64,000 bases of DNA from Psychrobacillus sp042885655 (GCF_042885655.1 NZ_JBHVRO010000001.1:248001-312000), one strand, 5' to 3'; shown: positions 35,124 to 43,716, counted from the first letter of the stretch. Numbers and translations: made by a program. The notes: generated by a model from the letters alone, not told the origin.

Positions 35124-36542
35124 ATGAAATTTGTTATAAGTTTTTTATCCATGTTACTTATTGTTACGAATAGCGTTCTTTTACTATTTCAATATCACGT
35201 CTACTCTTCAACTTTGGAAGAGGATGGAGCATCATTTTATTATGAACAAGAGATAGAATTGAAATTGAAAAGTAATAAGATCATTGTTAAACAGCATTTC
35301 AACAATCTCCCAAAAGAGCCAATGACTATTTTATGGCCAATTTCAAGCGAAAATAGAAGTTGCGATTTAAGTATGGGTGAGAGTTGTCAACGCTTATCCG
35401 AAGATTTAACTGTTTTTAAAGAGGGTGAAGCTTCCCAACAAAGCATTTCTTATGAATTACCATTTACTGAAACTTTTCAAGATGGAAATTTATTATCTGG
35501 GTTCCTTGCCAAAATAGAAAATGGTGAATCTTCTTATTCAACTCTTCATGTCACAGATGAGTTAAAACGAGGAGGAATGTGGGTTAGTGGGTTACCGATT
35601 ATTGGAAGCGCCTCTTTGAATTTAATTGATTACTCGCTTTCATATGGTCCAGGTGATATTTCGGAATTATATTGGCAAAAAGATGTGTTACCTGTAAAAT
35701 ACGAAGATGATTATTTTACTATTTATTCACAGAAAGATCTCTCTAAAGAATTCATAACCCAATTACAAGAACTACATATACCAAATAAAGAACATGTATC
35801 TGTACTTATGGAAAATAATAAAAAAGATATAAATGCATCAAGGATTGCTTTTATTGATAGTGAAGACATTGCCACTGTACATAGAGAATTAATTGTAAAA
35901 AATGTCTTGCTAAAATACGGGATGGATTCATCCAATTTATTGTTAGCTGAAGTTATTAGTAGTTATTTAGTCAATCACCCAATTGGTTCTGAGAAGGCTG
36001 TTTGGATGTATGAAACACTGAATAATTATTTTACATCAGAGCAACTGGCTGATTGGAATTCAAAAGTTAATAGAAATCGAAAATTAGATGCTGAGAAGTT
36101 AGATAAGTTACTGTCAAATACAATTGGTCTAAAAACTTACTATTTTACTTTAAATTTGCAGGCAGGGAAGGAATATTTCCCATTATTATTTGAAGACAGT
36201 CGAACTGTTTATATTAATGAACTACAACAAGAAGATATGAAAGTATTGTTTAAAGATGGAAAGGTGTTATTTGGAGCTGAACCATTACTAGAGGTTTTAG
36301 GATACACCTTTAAAGAAACAGAAAAAGGACTATACGTTCAAAATGACACGCGAGCTTTTCGTTTTCCAATCCATGAACCTTTTTATGTATTAAACAAAAA
36401 AAGATTTGATGCGATGTCAGAACCATTCGAAAAAATAGGATCTGATTATTATATTGAAGAAGCGTGGATGATTCGTTTGTTTTTAGTTGATATTGAAAAG
36501 CAGGATAAAAGGATTAATATAACACAATCTGCGTTATTTTGA
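35124..36542 (+). CDS. Secreted or membrane-anchored protein of unknown function
   Basis: Protein of 472 residues with an N-terminal signal-like helix (residues 3-22) and otherwise extracytoplasmic character. The N-terminal half is rich in beta strands. Around residues 365-430 the pattern YINELQQEDMKVLFKDGKVLFGAEPLLEVLGY.. resembles the copper-amine-oxidase N-terminal-like (stalk) repeat used for surface attachment, but the match is by eye only. No catalytic motif is seen. GGAGG lies 8 bases before ATG 35124. It stands between ylbG and rsmD, where B. subtilis has no counterpart. Confidence 0.7.
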   Translation: MKFVISFLSMLLIVTNSVLLLFQYHVYSSTLEEDGASFYYEQEIELKLKSNKIIVKQHFNNLPKEPMTILWPISSENRSCDLSMGESCQRLSEDLTVFKEGEASQQSISYELPFTETFQDGNLLSGFLAKIENGESSYSTLHVTDELKRGGMWVSGLPIIGSASLNLIDYSLSYGPGDISELYWQKDVLPVKYEDDYFTIYSQKDLSKEFITQLQELHIPNKEHVSVLMENNKKDINASRIAFIDSEDIATVHRELIVKNVLLKYGMDSSNLLLAEVISSYLVNHPIGSEKAVWMYETLNNYFTSEQLADWNSKVNRNRKLDAEKLDKLLSNTIGLKTYYFTLNLQAGKEYFPLLFEDSRTVYINELQQEDMKVLFKDGKVLFGAEPLLEVLGYTFKETEKGLYVQNDTRAFRFPIHEPFYVLNKKRFDAMSEPFEKIGSDYYIEEAWMIRLFLVDIEKQDKRINITQSALF

Positions 36543-36671
36543 TCGGATTAGAAATGTAAAGCAGTAAAAAACAGTGGGGTTCAATGATTCCTGTGAGGCT
36601 AAACTTCGTGAAGGAAAGCTAATCTTGGAAACAAATCCTTCTAGAAGAATTTGATAGCTAGGAGAAACGAT

Positions 36672-37238
36672 ATGAGAGTGATATCAGGATCAAGAAAAGG
36701 ATTGCCTTTAAAAGCAGTTCCAGGAACAAATACGAGACCTACAACAGATAAAGTGAAGGAATCTATTTTTAATATGATTGGTCCTTATTTCGATGGCGGG
36801 ATTGCTGTAGATTTATTTGCTGGTAGCGGAAGTTTGGGCATTGAAGCGATGAGCCGTGGAATAGATAGTTGTATTTTTATCGAAAAAGACCAAAAAGCGC
36901 TTCAAACTATTATAGAAAATTTAAAGAAATGTCGATTGGAAGAAGACAGTGAACTTTATAAAATCGATGCTTCTAGAGCAGTAAAAGCATTTGAAAAGAG
37001 AGAACTTTTAATTGATTTGCTCTTTATAGATCCCCCCTATAGTAAAGTGATGTTTTATGATTTAGCAAAAAAAGTTGTTGAAATTGGATGTATGAAGGAT
37101 ACAGGAATTATTGTCTGTGAACATGACAAAACTGTTAATTTAGAAGATAACTTAGGAACTTTTATGCTTGTTAGACGAGAAACTTATGGAAGTACTGTTA
37201 TTTCAATTTATCGTAAACATATGGAAGAGGGGAATTAA
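36672..37238 (+). CDS. rsmD: 16S rRNA (guanine966-N2)-methyltransferase RsmD
   Basis: Protein of 188 residues. The SAM-binding motif VDLFAGSGSLGIEAMSRG is near residue 48 and the catalytic DPPY motif (FIDPPYSK) near residue 122. It methylates G966 of 16S rRNA. ATG 36672 follows AGGAG; the upstream in-frame TTG 36651 would overlap that site. The stop is one base before the coaD start, so the two are coupled, as in B. subtilis (ylbH-coaD). Confidence 0.93.
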   Translation: MRVISGSRKGLPLKAVPGTNTRPTTDKVKESIFNMIGPYFDGGIAVDLFAGSGSLGIEAMSRGIDSCIFIEKDQKALQTIIENLKKCRLEEDSELYKIDASRAVKAFEKRELLIDLLFIDPPYSKVMFYDLAKKVVEIGCMKDTGIIVCEHDKTVNLEDNLGTFMLVRRETYGSTVISIYRKHMEEGN

Positions 37239-37239
37239 G

Positions 37240-37725
37240 TTGGTTAAAATTGCAGTCGTACCAGGAAGTTTTGATCCGATTACAAATGGGCATTTAGATA
37301 TAATTAGTCGAGGGGCATCCATTTTCGGACAAGTGAATGTTGTTGTATTAAATAACTCCTCTAAAAATCCTTTATTTACAGTTGAGGAACGAATGAAACT
37401 TATCGTAGATGCAACTTCTCATCTTAAAAATGTTAAAGTAGAAACATTTTCGGGATTATTAATGGATTATGCTGAAAGCGTTGATGCTAGTGCAATTATT
37501 CGAGGATTACGAGCAGTGTCCGACTTTGAATACGAAATGCAAATCACTTCAATGAACCGAGTATTAAATGATGAAATTGAAACATTCTTTATCATGACCA
37601 AAAACCAATATTCATTTTTAAGTTCTAGTATTGTAAAAGAAGTTGCCAAATACGGAGGATACATTGGCGAGCTCGTACCTCCACAAGTCGAAGCAGCGCT
37701 AAAGTCCAAATACAAAACAAACTAA
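37240..37725 (+). CDS. coaD: Pantetheine-phosphate adenylyltransferase
   Basis: Cytosolic enzyme of 161 residues that joins phosphopantetheine and ATP in coenzyme A synthesis. The nucleotidyltransferase motif PGSFDPITNGHLDII is at residues 8-22 and the second conserved block is YSFLSSSIVKEVA near residue 125. The start is TTG 37240 with GAGGGG 7 bases upstream; the frame extends further but runs into rsmD. A terminator follows immediately. Confidence 0.95.
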   Translation: MVKIAVVPGSFDPITNGHLDIISRGASIFGQVNVVVLNNSSKNPLFTVEERMKLIVDATSHLKNVKVETFSGLLMDYAESVDASAIIRGLRAVSDFEYEMQITSMNRVLNDEIETFFIMTKNQYSFLSSSIVKEVAKYGGYIGELVPPQVEAALKSKYKTN

Positions 37726-37755
37726 CCTTGCAGACCTTGCAAGGTTTATTTTTTT
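37723..37755 (+). terminator. Terminator of rsmD-coaD
   Basis: AACCTTGC / GCAAGGTT stem (37724-37731 with 37739-37746) overlapping the coaD stop codon, followed by a T-rich run. Confidence 0.8.
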
Positions 37756-37781
37756 GCGTAAAAACCTCCGCTATCTCTAAG

Positions 37782-37832
37782 TTATTACAAAATTGTTACT
37801 GGTGCCAGGCACCAGTAACAATTTTGTAATAA
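37782..37832. repeat. 51-base perfect palindrome with GTGCCAGGCAC core
   Basis: Arms of 25 bases (37782-37806 and 37808-37832) are exact complements around a single A; the core reads GGTGCCAGGCACC. It touches the stop codon of the YlbJ-like gene and lies between convergent genes. There is no T run on either side, so it is not a standard terminator. GTGCC-GGCAC cores recur in Bacillales intergenic palindromes. Confidence 0.9.
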
Positions 37833-38714
37833 TCATGCAATAAAGAAAAAGATAGTAGGGATAAGGATAATATGGAGTATGCGGAAAAGTAGGTATTTAC
37901 GGATAGAGATTCCTGCTTTTTGTGCTAAAACGATGATTTGCATGTGGATACTTACCCCACTAAATGCAATAATTAGTGCAACAATTATAGGAAGCATGGC
38001 TTTTCCGGATAATATTTCTCCTGCGAGACTAATACCACCAGTCATTTCAAAGAATGAGGCAACAAATACAAGTACCAACGGTGATATGGAAGGTAGTATC
38101 TCTTTTACAGACTCGAAAACAATAATACTAACGGTAGTGAAGAAGACAACAGTTGTTCCAATAAGCATTAATATTTGAGAGGTTTCTCTTATACTTTCTT
38201 GAAATGGTGAAGATGATGTTTTAATAGTTTCAACATTATTTTGAATAGCGGGGGAGAATATGATGAATACTAATAAAAATAAAAAGTTTAGAGAGTGGAT
38301 AATGATTAACAACTTTAATCCGGAAATTTCCGCTTGGAAAATTTCAATACCTACGAACCCAATGACAAACATTGGACTTGGTGCATGGCAAATTCCCAAC
38401 AACCAACTTGCATTTCGATTATTTAAGGTCCCCATTTCCTTAAGAGATGAAATAATGGCTGCACCACTCGGAAAGCCTCCTATAGCACTCAAAAGAAAGA
38501 TATTTATATACAGTTTAAACTTATTTTTGGTTTTTAAAAAAGTATTTTGTGATCGAATAAACATCTGCGTGATAACAAGATATGGAAGTAAATAAGGGAG
38601 TAAAGCTGTTGTAAATATTCGCATTCCTTCAATAGCTCCCTTATGAGCAACACCTGGTTGCAAAAACAGAAGAATAATGAGTGCCCAACTACTAAACGTC
38701 ACTATTTTGTGCAA
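37833..38714 (-). CDS. ylbJ: YlbJ-like membrane protein, nucleoside-recognition type
   Basis: Polytopic membrane protein of 293 residues with about eight helices. The conserved block AIGGFPSGAAIISSLKEMGTLNNRNASWLLGICHAPSPMFV near residue 77 is the gate-like motif of the YlbJ/SpoIIM-nucleoside-recognition family. In B. subtilis YlbJ is a sigma-E-dependent protein of about 408 residues at this same place after coaD, but in the other orientation. This protein is about 100 residues shorter, so it may be a relative and not an orthologue. Start TTG 38714 lies 7 bases after AAAGGATG. Confidence 0.65.
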   Translation of the reverse strand: MHKIVTFSSWALIILLFLQPGVAHKGAIEGMRIFTTALLPYLLPYLVITQMFIRSQNTFLKTKNKFKLYINIFLLSAIGGFPSGAAIISSLKEMGTLNNRNASWLLGICHAPSPMFVIGFVGIEIFQAEISGLKLLIIIHSLNFLFLLVFIIFSPAIQNNVETIKTSSSPFQESIRETSQILMLIGTTVVFFTTVSIIVFESVKEILPSISPLVLVFVASFFEMTGGISLAGEILSGKAMLPIIVALIIAFSGVSIHMQIIVLAQKAGISIRKYLLFRILHIILIPTIFFFIA

Positions 38715-38907
38715 ATGAATTCATCCTTTATATTCTGATCTAAAAAAATTTTCCTGCTCAGTTATTGGTAAGCGTCCAAATACGATAGAAAACCCATTGT
38801 TCCTACTTAGCACGTCCCATAAATAGGCGTTCCTCCTATAAAAGCTCTTAATAGAAAACATCGTTCTAAAATTAACGAAAACCTATCATTTTTATTTATC
38901 TTTTGTT

Positions 38908-38936
38908 TTGTCAGAAAAAAATGGAAGTGATAAACT
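38908..38936 (+). promoter_or_regulatory. Sigma-A-type promoter of ylbL
   Basis: TTGTCA and TAAACT with exactly 17 bases between, 39 bases before ATG 38976. Confidence 0.6.
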
Positions 38937-38975
38937 TATGAGTATGAAAAAAAGAAAGGAAGGGATAAATAAATT

Positions 38976-40025
38976 ATGTTCAATAAAAAACCGATAATTT
39001 TCATATTAATTTTAGCGATAGTTGCATCCCTATCCTTTTACCCAATGGATTCTTATATATCCAAACCTGGTGGAGCATATGAACTATCACCATTTGTTCA
39101 AGTAGAAGGTGGAGATAAAAATGATAAAGGACATATGAGTCTTCTAACTATCTCTTTATCAAAAGCAACTCCATTAACTTATTTGTATGCAAAAGTAGCT
39201 GATAATCGGAAAATTTATCAAGCCAAGCAAATTCGTAATCCTAACGAAAATGAAAAAGAATATAATATTCGTCAATTAAAGCTTATGTCTGATTCTCAAT
39301 TTAATGCAATATCTGTAGCATATAATCGTGCAAATAAGCCCTATCACATAATTAATAATGGGATATTTATTTTTAATGTTTTAAAGGATAGTGCAGCGGA
39401 TGGTATTTTAGAACCTGGCGATAAAATAATTGCTTTAGATGATTTAAAGGATCTAACAGAGGAAAAACTAAAAACCTATTTAACCGGTAAAGGTGAAGGT
39501 GATGTAATTCGATTAAAACTTGAAAGAAACAAAGAAACGCTAAATAAAGAAGTGACATTAAAGAAAGTACCAGGCGTTTTAGATAAACCAGGTATTGGGA
39601 TATCGTATACCGAAGATAAAAAAGTAGAAACTACCCCTGTTGTTCATATGAACTCAGAGGACATTGGGGGGCCATCTGCGGGACTGATGTTTACACTAGA
39701 AATTTTAAATCAACTCATACCAGAGGATATATCAAAAGGATATAACATTGCTGGAACTGGAGAAATGAAACCAGATGGAACAATAGGACGTATAGGTGGT
39801 ATCGAACTAAAAGTAATTGCAGCAGATCGAAAAGGGATTGAAATTATGTTTGCTCCTGATGATGAAATTGATCCTTCAATTTTAGCGAACAATCCAGGAC
39901 TCACATCCAATTATGAAGAGGCTTTAAAATCAGCAAAAAAAATAGGCACAAAAATGAAAATTGTGCCTGTCAAAACAGTAGATGATGCTCTAGCGTACTT
40001 GGATAAATTAGAACCTAAGATGTAA
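38976..40025 (+). CDS. ylbL: Membrane-anchored PDZ / Lon-like protease YlbL
   Basis: Protein of 349 residues: N-terminal membrane helix (5-22), a PDZ domain (about 125-205, with NGIFIFNVLKDSAADGILEPGDKII) and a C-terminal Lon-type serine protease domain. The catalytic dyad is Ser 234 in GGPSAGLMF and Lys 279 in GIELKVIAA. Orthologues are SdpC/YlbL proteases; in B. subtilis YlbL contributes to recovery from DNA damage by degrading the division inhibitor YneA. AAGGAAGGGA precedes ATG 38976. Its stop abuts the stop of the convergent tmcAL gene. Confidence 0.92.
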   Translation: MFNKKPIIFILILAIVASLSFYPMDSYISKPGGAYELSPFVQVEGGDKNDKGHMSLLTISLSKATPLTYLYAKVADNRKIYQAKQIRNPNENEKEYNIRQLKLMSDSQFNAISVAYNRANKPYHIINNGIFIFNVLKDSAADGILEPGDKIIALDDLKDLTEEKLKTYLTGKGEGDVIRLKLERNKETLNKEVTLKKVPGVLDKPGIGISYTEDKKVETTPVVHMNSEDIGGPSAGLMFTLEILNQLIPEDISKGYNIAGTGEMKPDGTIGRIGGIELKVIAADRKGIEIMFAPDDEIDPSILANNPGLTSNYEEALKSAKKIGTKMKIVPVKTVDDALAYLDKLEPKM

Positions 40026-41243
40026 TTATTGAATGATTGGAGTGATGCTATAATCACTTCCAATCATTTTTTGTGCATAATCAGTTTGTAACCCTAAATA
40101 ATATAAATTTGCAGCCTTCATATCAAGTCCTAGCATATTAATTTCTTTAAATGCTGCTACTCTACTAACAAGAGGTAGTGGTAAGTCTTTTTTTATTGAT
40201 TGCAAATAATTCTGACCATTTTTATTCATGGCAAGCGGACGAATATAAGTTGGCACATCGATCGTTTTTAATTGTTCCCAAGTAAACCCGGTATATATAT
40301 GAGTCATCATTCGTTGTATTCTTGTCCAGGTAAATCGTTTCGATTTTATTTGTAACATAAACTCCTGAAAAGAGTTACTTTTCATTGCAGCATTCCAAAT
40401 GGCGTTTTCCATACCTTCTGTTACTTCAGCGTAGTTGGCAAGTTGTTCTTTTGAATGACGCAATATTATTAAACGAAGGGATGGCCAAAATATCTCCCAA
40501 CTTCCGAATGTTTTGAAAGTATTTTTCCATTCTTTTAATTCGCTTAAACTTGTTTCTGGCAAAAAGTTTTTTATTGATTTAAGATCCATTTCATTAAATA
40601 ATACTTTTCTTATCCCTGTAGCGCTTGCAATAGTTTCGGACGGTTTTGCTTCATCGTGATAGTTTGCAACAACTCGATGGATCGTTTCGGGTCTAATTGC
40701 TGCATTTAACTGATAAGCAGCCTCAATATAATGATATCCTAATATATTATTCGGTTTAGACAGATCGACTAACGACATCGAAGAATCTTCTGAGATAACT
40801 TTATATGCTTCGTTCAATGCTTTCGGGTAGCTAATGCCTTGTTTTATAAAGTTTGAAATAGAAGTATTATATTCTTCTTTTTTGGTCGATAATAAATGAT
40901 AGGTATGTTGAAATGCTTCTAAAGAGCCTTCTTCACTTCCAAAACAAAAAGAATCACATTTCAATGCATCTAATAAAAAGATGGAGCCTTTTGCAAAATC
41001 GCTTGCTTGGGCGGTTGCAAATGCATATGGTAATTCAATAACTAAATCAACACCAGCAGAAATTGCCATTTTAGCACGCGTCCATTTATCAACAAGTGCG
41101 GGTTCTCCGCGTTGTAAAAAATCACCAGACATTACTGCAATAATAATGTCGCTGTTTGTTTTTAATCGAGACTGTTGTAAGTGATGTAAATGACCATTAT
41201 GAAAAGGGTTGTATTCCACAACAATTCCTGTAGCTTTCACCAT
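40026..41243 (-). CDS. tmcAL: tRNA(Met) cytidine acetate ligase TmcAL
   Basis: Nucleotidyltransferase-fold enzyme of 405 residues (YlbM). The HxGH signature is in VEYNPFHNGHLHHL at residues 8-21, with VMSGDFLQRGEPALVDKW near 38 and ELPYAFA near 71. It acetylates the wobble cytidine of elongator tRNA(Met) from acetate and ATP. ATG 41243 follows AAAGGAATTG. The last codons contain the hairpin used as terminator of ylbL. Confidence 0.93.
   Translation of the reverse strand: MVKATGIVVEYNPFHNGHLHHLQQSRLKTNSDIIIAVMSGDFLQRGEPALVDKWTRAKMAISAGVDLVIELPYAFATAQASDFAKGSIFLLDALKCDSFCFGSEEGSLEAFQHTYHLLSTKKEEYNTSISNFIKQGISYPKALNEAYKVISEDSSMSLVDLSKPNNILGYHYIEAAYQLNAAIRPETIHRVVANYHDEAKPSETIASATGIRKVLFNEMDLKSIKNFLPETSLSELKEWKNTFKTFGSWEIFWPSLRLIILRHSKEQLANYAEVTEGMENAIWNAAMKSNSFQEFMLQIKSKRFTWTRIQRMMTHIYTGFTWEQLKTIDVPTYIRPLAMNKNGQNYLQSIKKDLPLPLVSRVAAFKEINMLGLDMKAANLYYLGLQTDYAQKMIGSDYSITPIIQ
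40030..40073 (+). terminator. Terminator of ylbL inside the 3-prime end of tmcAL
   Basis: AATGATTGGAGTGAT pairs with ATCACTTCCAATCATT (one bulge) around a 6-base loop, followed by T's. It lies in the last codons of the opposite gene. Confidence 0.75.
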
Positions 41244-41527
41244 CCATCAATTCCTTTCCTTACTGTCCAGACTTCAGCGCCTTGCCCCTCGAGGTCAAAT
41301 GTGAAAAAGCTGCTCCTGCGCAAGCTCGTCGCAAACAAGAGCGTTTGTGGTGGCTGGAGAGCTGCCTCCTAGGCACGCACGACGCGGGTCATGTCTGCAT
41401 TGCCACAGGATGTGGCGAACTTTGCAGACCTACACCTTTCCCATTTGCCTGTCGGGGCAGACATAGGCGCTTTCGCTTTTCTTATTCCAATTATAATGTT
41501 AAAATAATGTAGTGACAAGAAATTATC
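41244..41527. repeat. Dispersed repeat block upstream of ylbN
   Basis: Contains one diverged unit of the 34-base tandem repeat (GCTCCTGCGCAAGCTCGTCG at about 41309), then CTCCTAGGCACGCACGACGC, a GCCACAGGATGTGGC hairpin near 41401 and CCTGTCGGGGCAGACATAGG. It is a mosaic of the same repeat families as at 0.2, 23.7 and 47.3 kb. No gene is supported. Confidence 0.65.
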
Positions 41528-41556
41528 TTGACATCTAAAACCAGTCATTATATAAT
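41528..41556 (+). promoter_or_regulatory. Consensus sigma-A promoter of ylbN-rpmF
   Basis: TTGACA (41528-41533), 17 bases, TATAAT (41551-41556): perfect consensus, 30 bases before ATG 41586. Confidence 0.9.
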
Positions 41557-41585
41557 CAACTTTGTTGTCTTGAGGTGATAATCGT

Positions 41586-42125
41586 ATGAAATGGGCAATT
41601 CATCAATTAGCTAAATATCGTGATAACGGGATGACGTTAGATGAATTCGTTACTCTCCAAAATGTGAAGGAACGAAACCCAGACGTTCGAAGTATTTCAC
41701 CCGTTCATGTAAAAGGGCACTGCACGTTTGGTGCAGCGCAAATGACTTGTCATTTTCAACTTTCTGGGACGCTCATATTACCTTGTGCTCGCACATGGGA
41801 AGATGTAGAATACCCATTTGAAATTCAATCTGATGAAATTTTCAGCTGGTCTGAAACTGCATTAGCATCTGCACAAGCGTATGATAATTTTCATGTCGTA
41901 GAAGGCGATGTTATTCAAGTAGATCCAGTTCTAGAGGAGTTAATCCTACTAGAAATTCCTATGCAAGTGTATAAAGAAGGCGCAGACCAATTTAAACACG
42001 AAGGTGGAACCGGCTGGTCATATACAACAGATGAAGATCTAAATGATGAAATAGAAAATGATCAACCAAAATTGGATCCAAGACTTGCTGAATTAGCTAA
42101 GTATTTTGATCAAACAGACGAATAA
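41586..42125 (+). CDS. ylbN: DUF177 (YceD/YlbN) family protein
   Basis: Protein of 179 residues. The YceD core GHCTFGAAQMTCHFQLSGTLILPCARTWEDVEYPFE from residue 43 is clear. The family is tied to 23S rRNA accumulation and ribosome biogenesis and is nearly always next to rpmF. The acidic C-terminus (residues 150-179) ends DPRLAELAKYFD. GAGGTGAT precedes ATG 41586. It shares a perfect consensus promoter with rpmF, consistent with strong expression. Confidence 0.93.
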   Translation: MKWAIHQLAKYRDNGMTLDEFVTLQNVKERNPDVRSISPVHVKGHCTFGAAQMTCHFQLSGTLILPCARTWEDVEYPFEIQSDEIFSWSETALASAQAYDNFHVVEGDVIQVDPVLEELILLEIPMQVYKEGADQFKHEGGTGWSYTTDEDLNDEIENDQPKLDPRLAELAKYFDQTDE

Positions 42126-42149
42126 TAGATCTGTAAGGAGGTGCCACCA

Positions 42150-42323
42150 ATGGCAGTACCAGCTAGAAGAACTTCTAAAACTGTAAAAAGAAAACGTCGT
42201 ACACATTTTAAATTATCCGTACCTGGTATGGTTGCTTGTCCAAATTGTGGTGAAATGAAATTGGCTCACCGAATTTGTAAATCATGCGGTCAATACAAAG
42301 GGAAAGAAGTAGTGAGCAAATAA
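42150..42323 (+). CDS. rpmF: Ribosomal protein L32, zinc-binding form
   Basis: Protein of 57 residues starting AVPARRTSKTVKRKRRTHFKL. Four cysteines in CPNCGEM and CKSCGQY form the zinc site, so this is the C+ version of L32. It is a component of the 50S subunit. AAGGAGGTG lies 6 bases before ATG 42150. It is co-transcribed with ylbN and closed by the strong hairpin at 42339. Confidence 0.97.
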   Translation: MAVPARRTSKTVKRKRRTHFKLSVPGMVACPNCGEMKLAHRICKSCGQYKGKEVVSK

Positions 42324-42338
42324 TTCAGTATTTGTTCC

Positions 42339-42384
42339 TTAAAAGGCTACCAAAGAGACCATGGCTCTTCGGTAGCCTTTTTCT
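42339..42384 (+). terminator. Terminator of ylbN-rpmF
   Basis: AAAAGGCTACC (A/G) AGAG ... CTCTTCGGTAGCCTTTTT: long stem with one mismatch, small loop and a T run. Confidence 0.92.
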
Positions 42385-42415
42385 CTATTTATATTTTCGA
42401 AAAGGGGTGCTAACT

Positions 42416-43177
42416 TTGGCTTATTCAATCGAAATTAAAAATGAAATGATTATTTTTGAAATAAATAGACCTTCCATTCATAATGCCATCAATGAAGAAG
42501 TAATAGAGGGATTCAAGCAATTCATACATAGTGTAAAAACAAATGAAACAATTAAACTGGCAGTAATAACTGGTGCAGGTGAAAAATCATTCTGTTCAGG
42601 AGGTGATTTATCTGTTTTCCATAAATTAAAGACGGAGAAAGAATCTTATGTAATGTTAGCTAATATAGCAAACGTTTTATACGAAATAGCTACACTACCT
42701 ATTCCGACAATTGCTTTAATCAATGGAACTGCAGTAGGAGGTGGTTGTGAGATAGCAACACTTTGCGATTATCGTCTAGTAAAAAAAGAAACAAAATGCG
42801 GATTTATCCAAGGGAAATTAGCGATTACTTCGGGATGGGGTGGAGGAACTTACTTGTTTGAAAAGGGAATGAGACACGACTATGTACTTCAAATGCTAAC
42901 AGAAGCAGTTCCTTATCCTGCTAATCACCTTTTGTCGATTGGTTGGGCTACAGAACTTTTTGAGGGAGATAAACTTATTGCTCTAAATAAGTTTACCCAA
43001 AACATGATTATTCCACATGCATCTGTCTTAAGAGCTTATAAGTCCCAAATCATAAGAAAATGGGAGCAAGAGAAATTATTTAATCGAGTTATGGAAGAAG
43101 TAGCAACTTGTGCAGTTCTTTGGGAGCAAGAAATTCACCATGAAGCAGTCGATTCATTTTTAGAGAAAAAGAAATAA
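42416..43177 (+). CDS. Enoyl-CoA hydratase/isomerase family protein
   Basis: Crotonase-fold protein of 253 residues. The oxyanion-hole motifs are CSGGDLSVF near residue 61 and GTAVGGGCEIATLCDYR near residue 104. The C-terminal part is more like the 3-hydroxyisobutyryl-CoA hydrolase branch than like classic FadB-type hydratases, but this is a judgement by eye. TTG 42416 follows AAAGGGGTG at 7 bases; the longer frame crosses the rpmF terminator and is rejected. It may act with the acyl-CoA carboxylase genes downstream. Confidence 0.82.
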   Translation: MAYSIEIKNEMIIFEINRPSIHNAINEEVIEGFKQFIHSVKTNETIKLAVITGAGEKSFCSGGDLSVFHKLKTEKESYVMLANIANVLYEIATLPIPTIALINGTAVGGGCEIATLCDYRLVKKETKCGFIQGKLAITSGWGGGTYLFEKGMRHDYVLQMLTEAVPYPANHLLSIGWATELFEGDKLIALNKFTQNMIIPHASVLRAYKSQIIRKWEQEKLFNRVMEEVATCAVLWEQEIHHEAVDSFLEKKK

Positions 43178-43238
43178 AATCTAGAGTCTATTTGTACCCA
43201 CTTTGCATATATTAGTAAAAAAGCAAAGGGTGATAAAC

Positions 43239-43631
43239 ATGAATGTTAAAATTAGAAAAGATAGCTGGACTGTGGAAGAAGACAATCTATTAAAAGAGTT
43301 AGTATTAAAGAAAATAGAGCAAGGTCATACCCAAATTTCAGGATTTGAAGAAGCAAGCATTTTGTTAGGTCGCTCCAAACAGGCATGTGCATTTAGATGG
43401 AACAAAAACTTACGGCCAATTGTCCTTCAAAGAAAAACAACTATAAGAGAAGTGAAAGCAAGAGAAGTTCCAGACTCATCTACATTACAAAACCATCTTC
43501 AGTTGGCTATGGAAAGTTATGATGAGATGAAACAGTCCTATGATGAAATATCTAACGCTTACAACTTGTTAAAAAGAGATTATGAACAATTAGTAAATTG
43601 GGTGAGACAAGGAATAACGCATATAGAATAA
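43239..43631 (+). CDS. ylbO: RsfA/YlbO-like Myb-domain regulator
   Basis: Protein of 130 residues with an N-terminal Myb/SANT-like DNA-binding helix set (WTVEEDNLLKELVLKKIEQG through LLGRSKQACAFRWNKNLRP) and a C-terminal coiled coil (about residues 85-122, with repeated SYDEMKQSYDEISNAY). B. subtilis RsfA is a prespore regulator and YlbO its relative at this chromosomal place. This protein is shorter than YlbO (about 190). ATG 43239 follows AAAGGGTGAT. Confidence 0.8.
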   Translation: MNVKIRKDSWTVEEDNLLKELVLKKIEQGHTQISGFEEASILLGRSKQACAFRWNKNLRPIVLQRKTTIREVKAREVPDSSTLQNHLQLAMESYDEMKQSYDEISNAYNLLKRDYEQLVNWVRQGITHIE

Positions 43632-43640
43632 GGTATAAAT

Positions 43641-43668
43641 GAAGTCTCTATAGTAGAGGCTTTTTTTT
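43641..43668 (+). terminator. Terminator of the ylbO-like gene
   Basis: AAGTCTCTA / TAGAGGCTT stem with one mismatch and a 3-base loop, followed by eight T's. Confidence 0.85.
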
Positions 43669-43688
43669 ATAAAAAATATGATATTTAG

Positions 43689-43716
43689 TTGAATTCGCTT
43701 TCATAATTCGTATAGA
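43689..43716 (+). promoter_or_regulatory. Candidate promoter of the acyl-CoA carboxylase genes
   Basis: TTGAAT, 16 bases, TATAGA; 48 bases before ATG 43764. Confidence 0.45.

Noticed and set aside
37782..37832. Palindrome as an ordinary Rho-independent terminator
   Set aside because: No T run on either side, and coaD already has its own hairpin with T run at 37723-37755.
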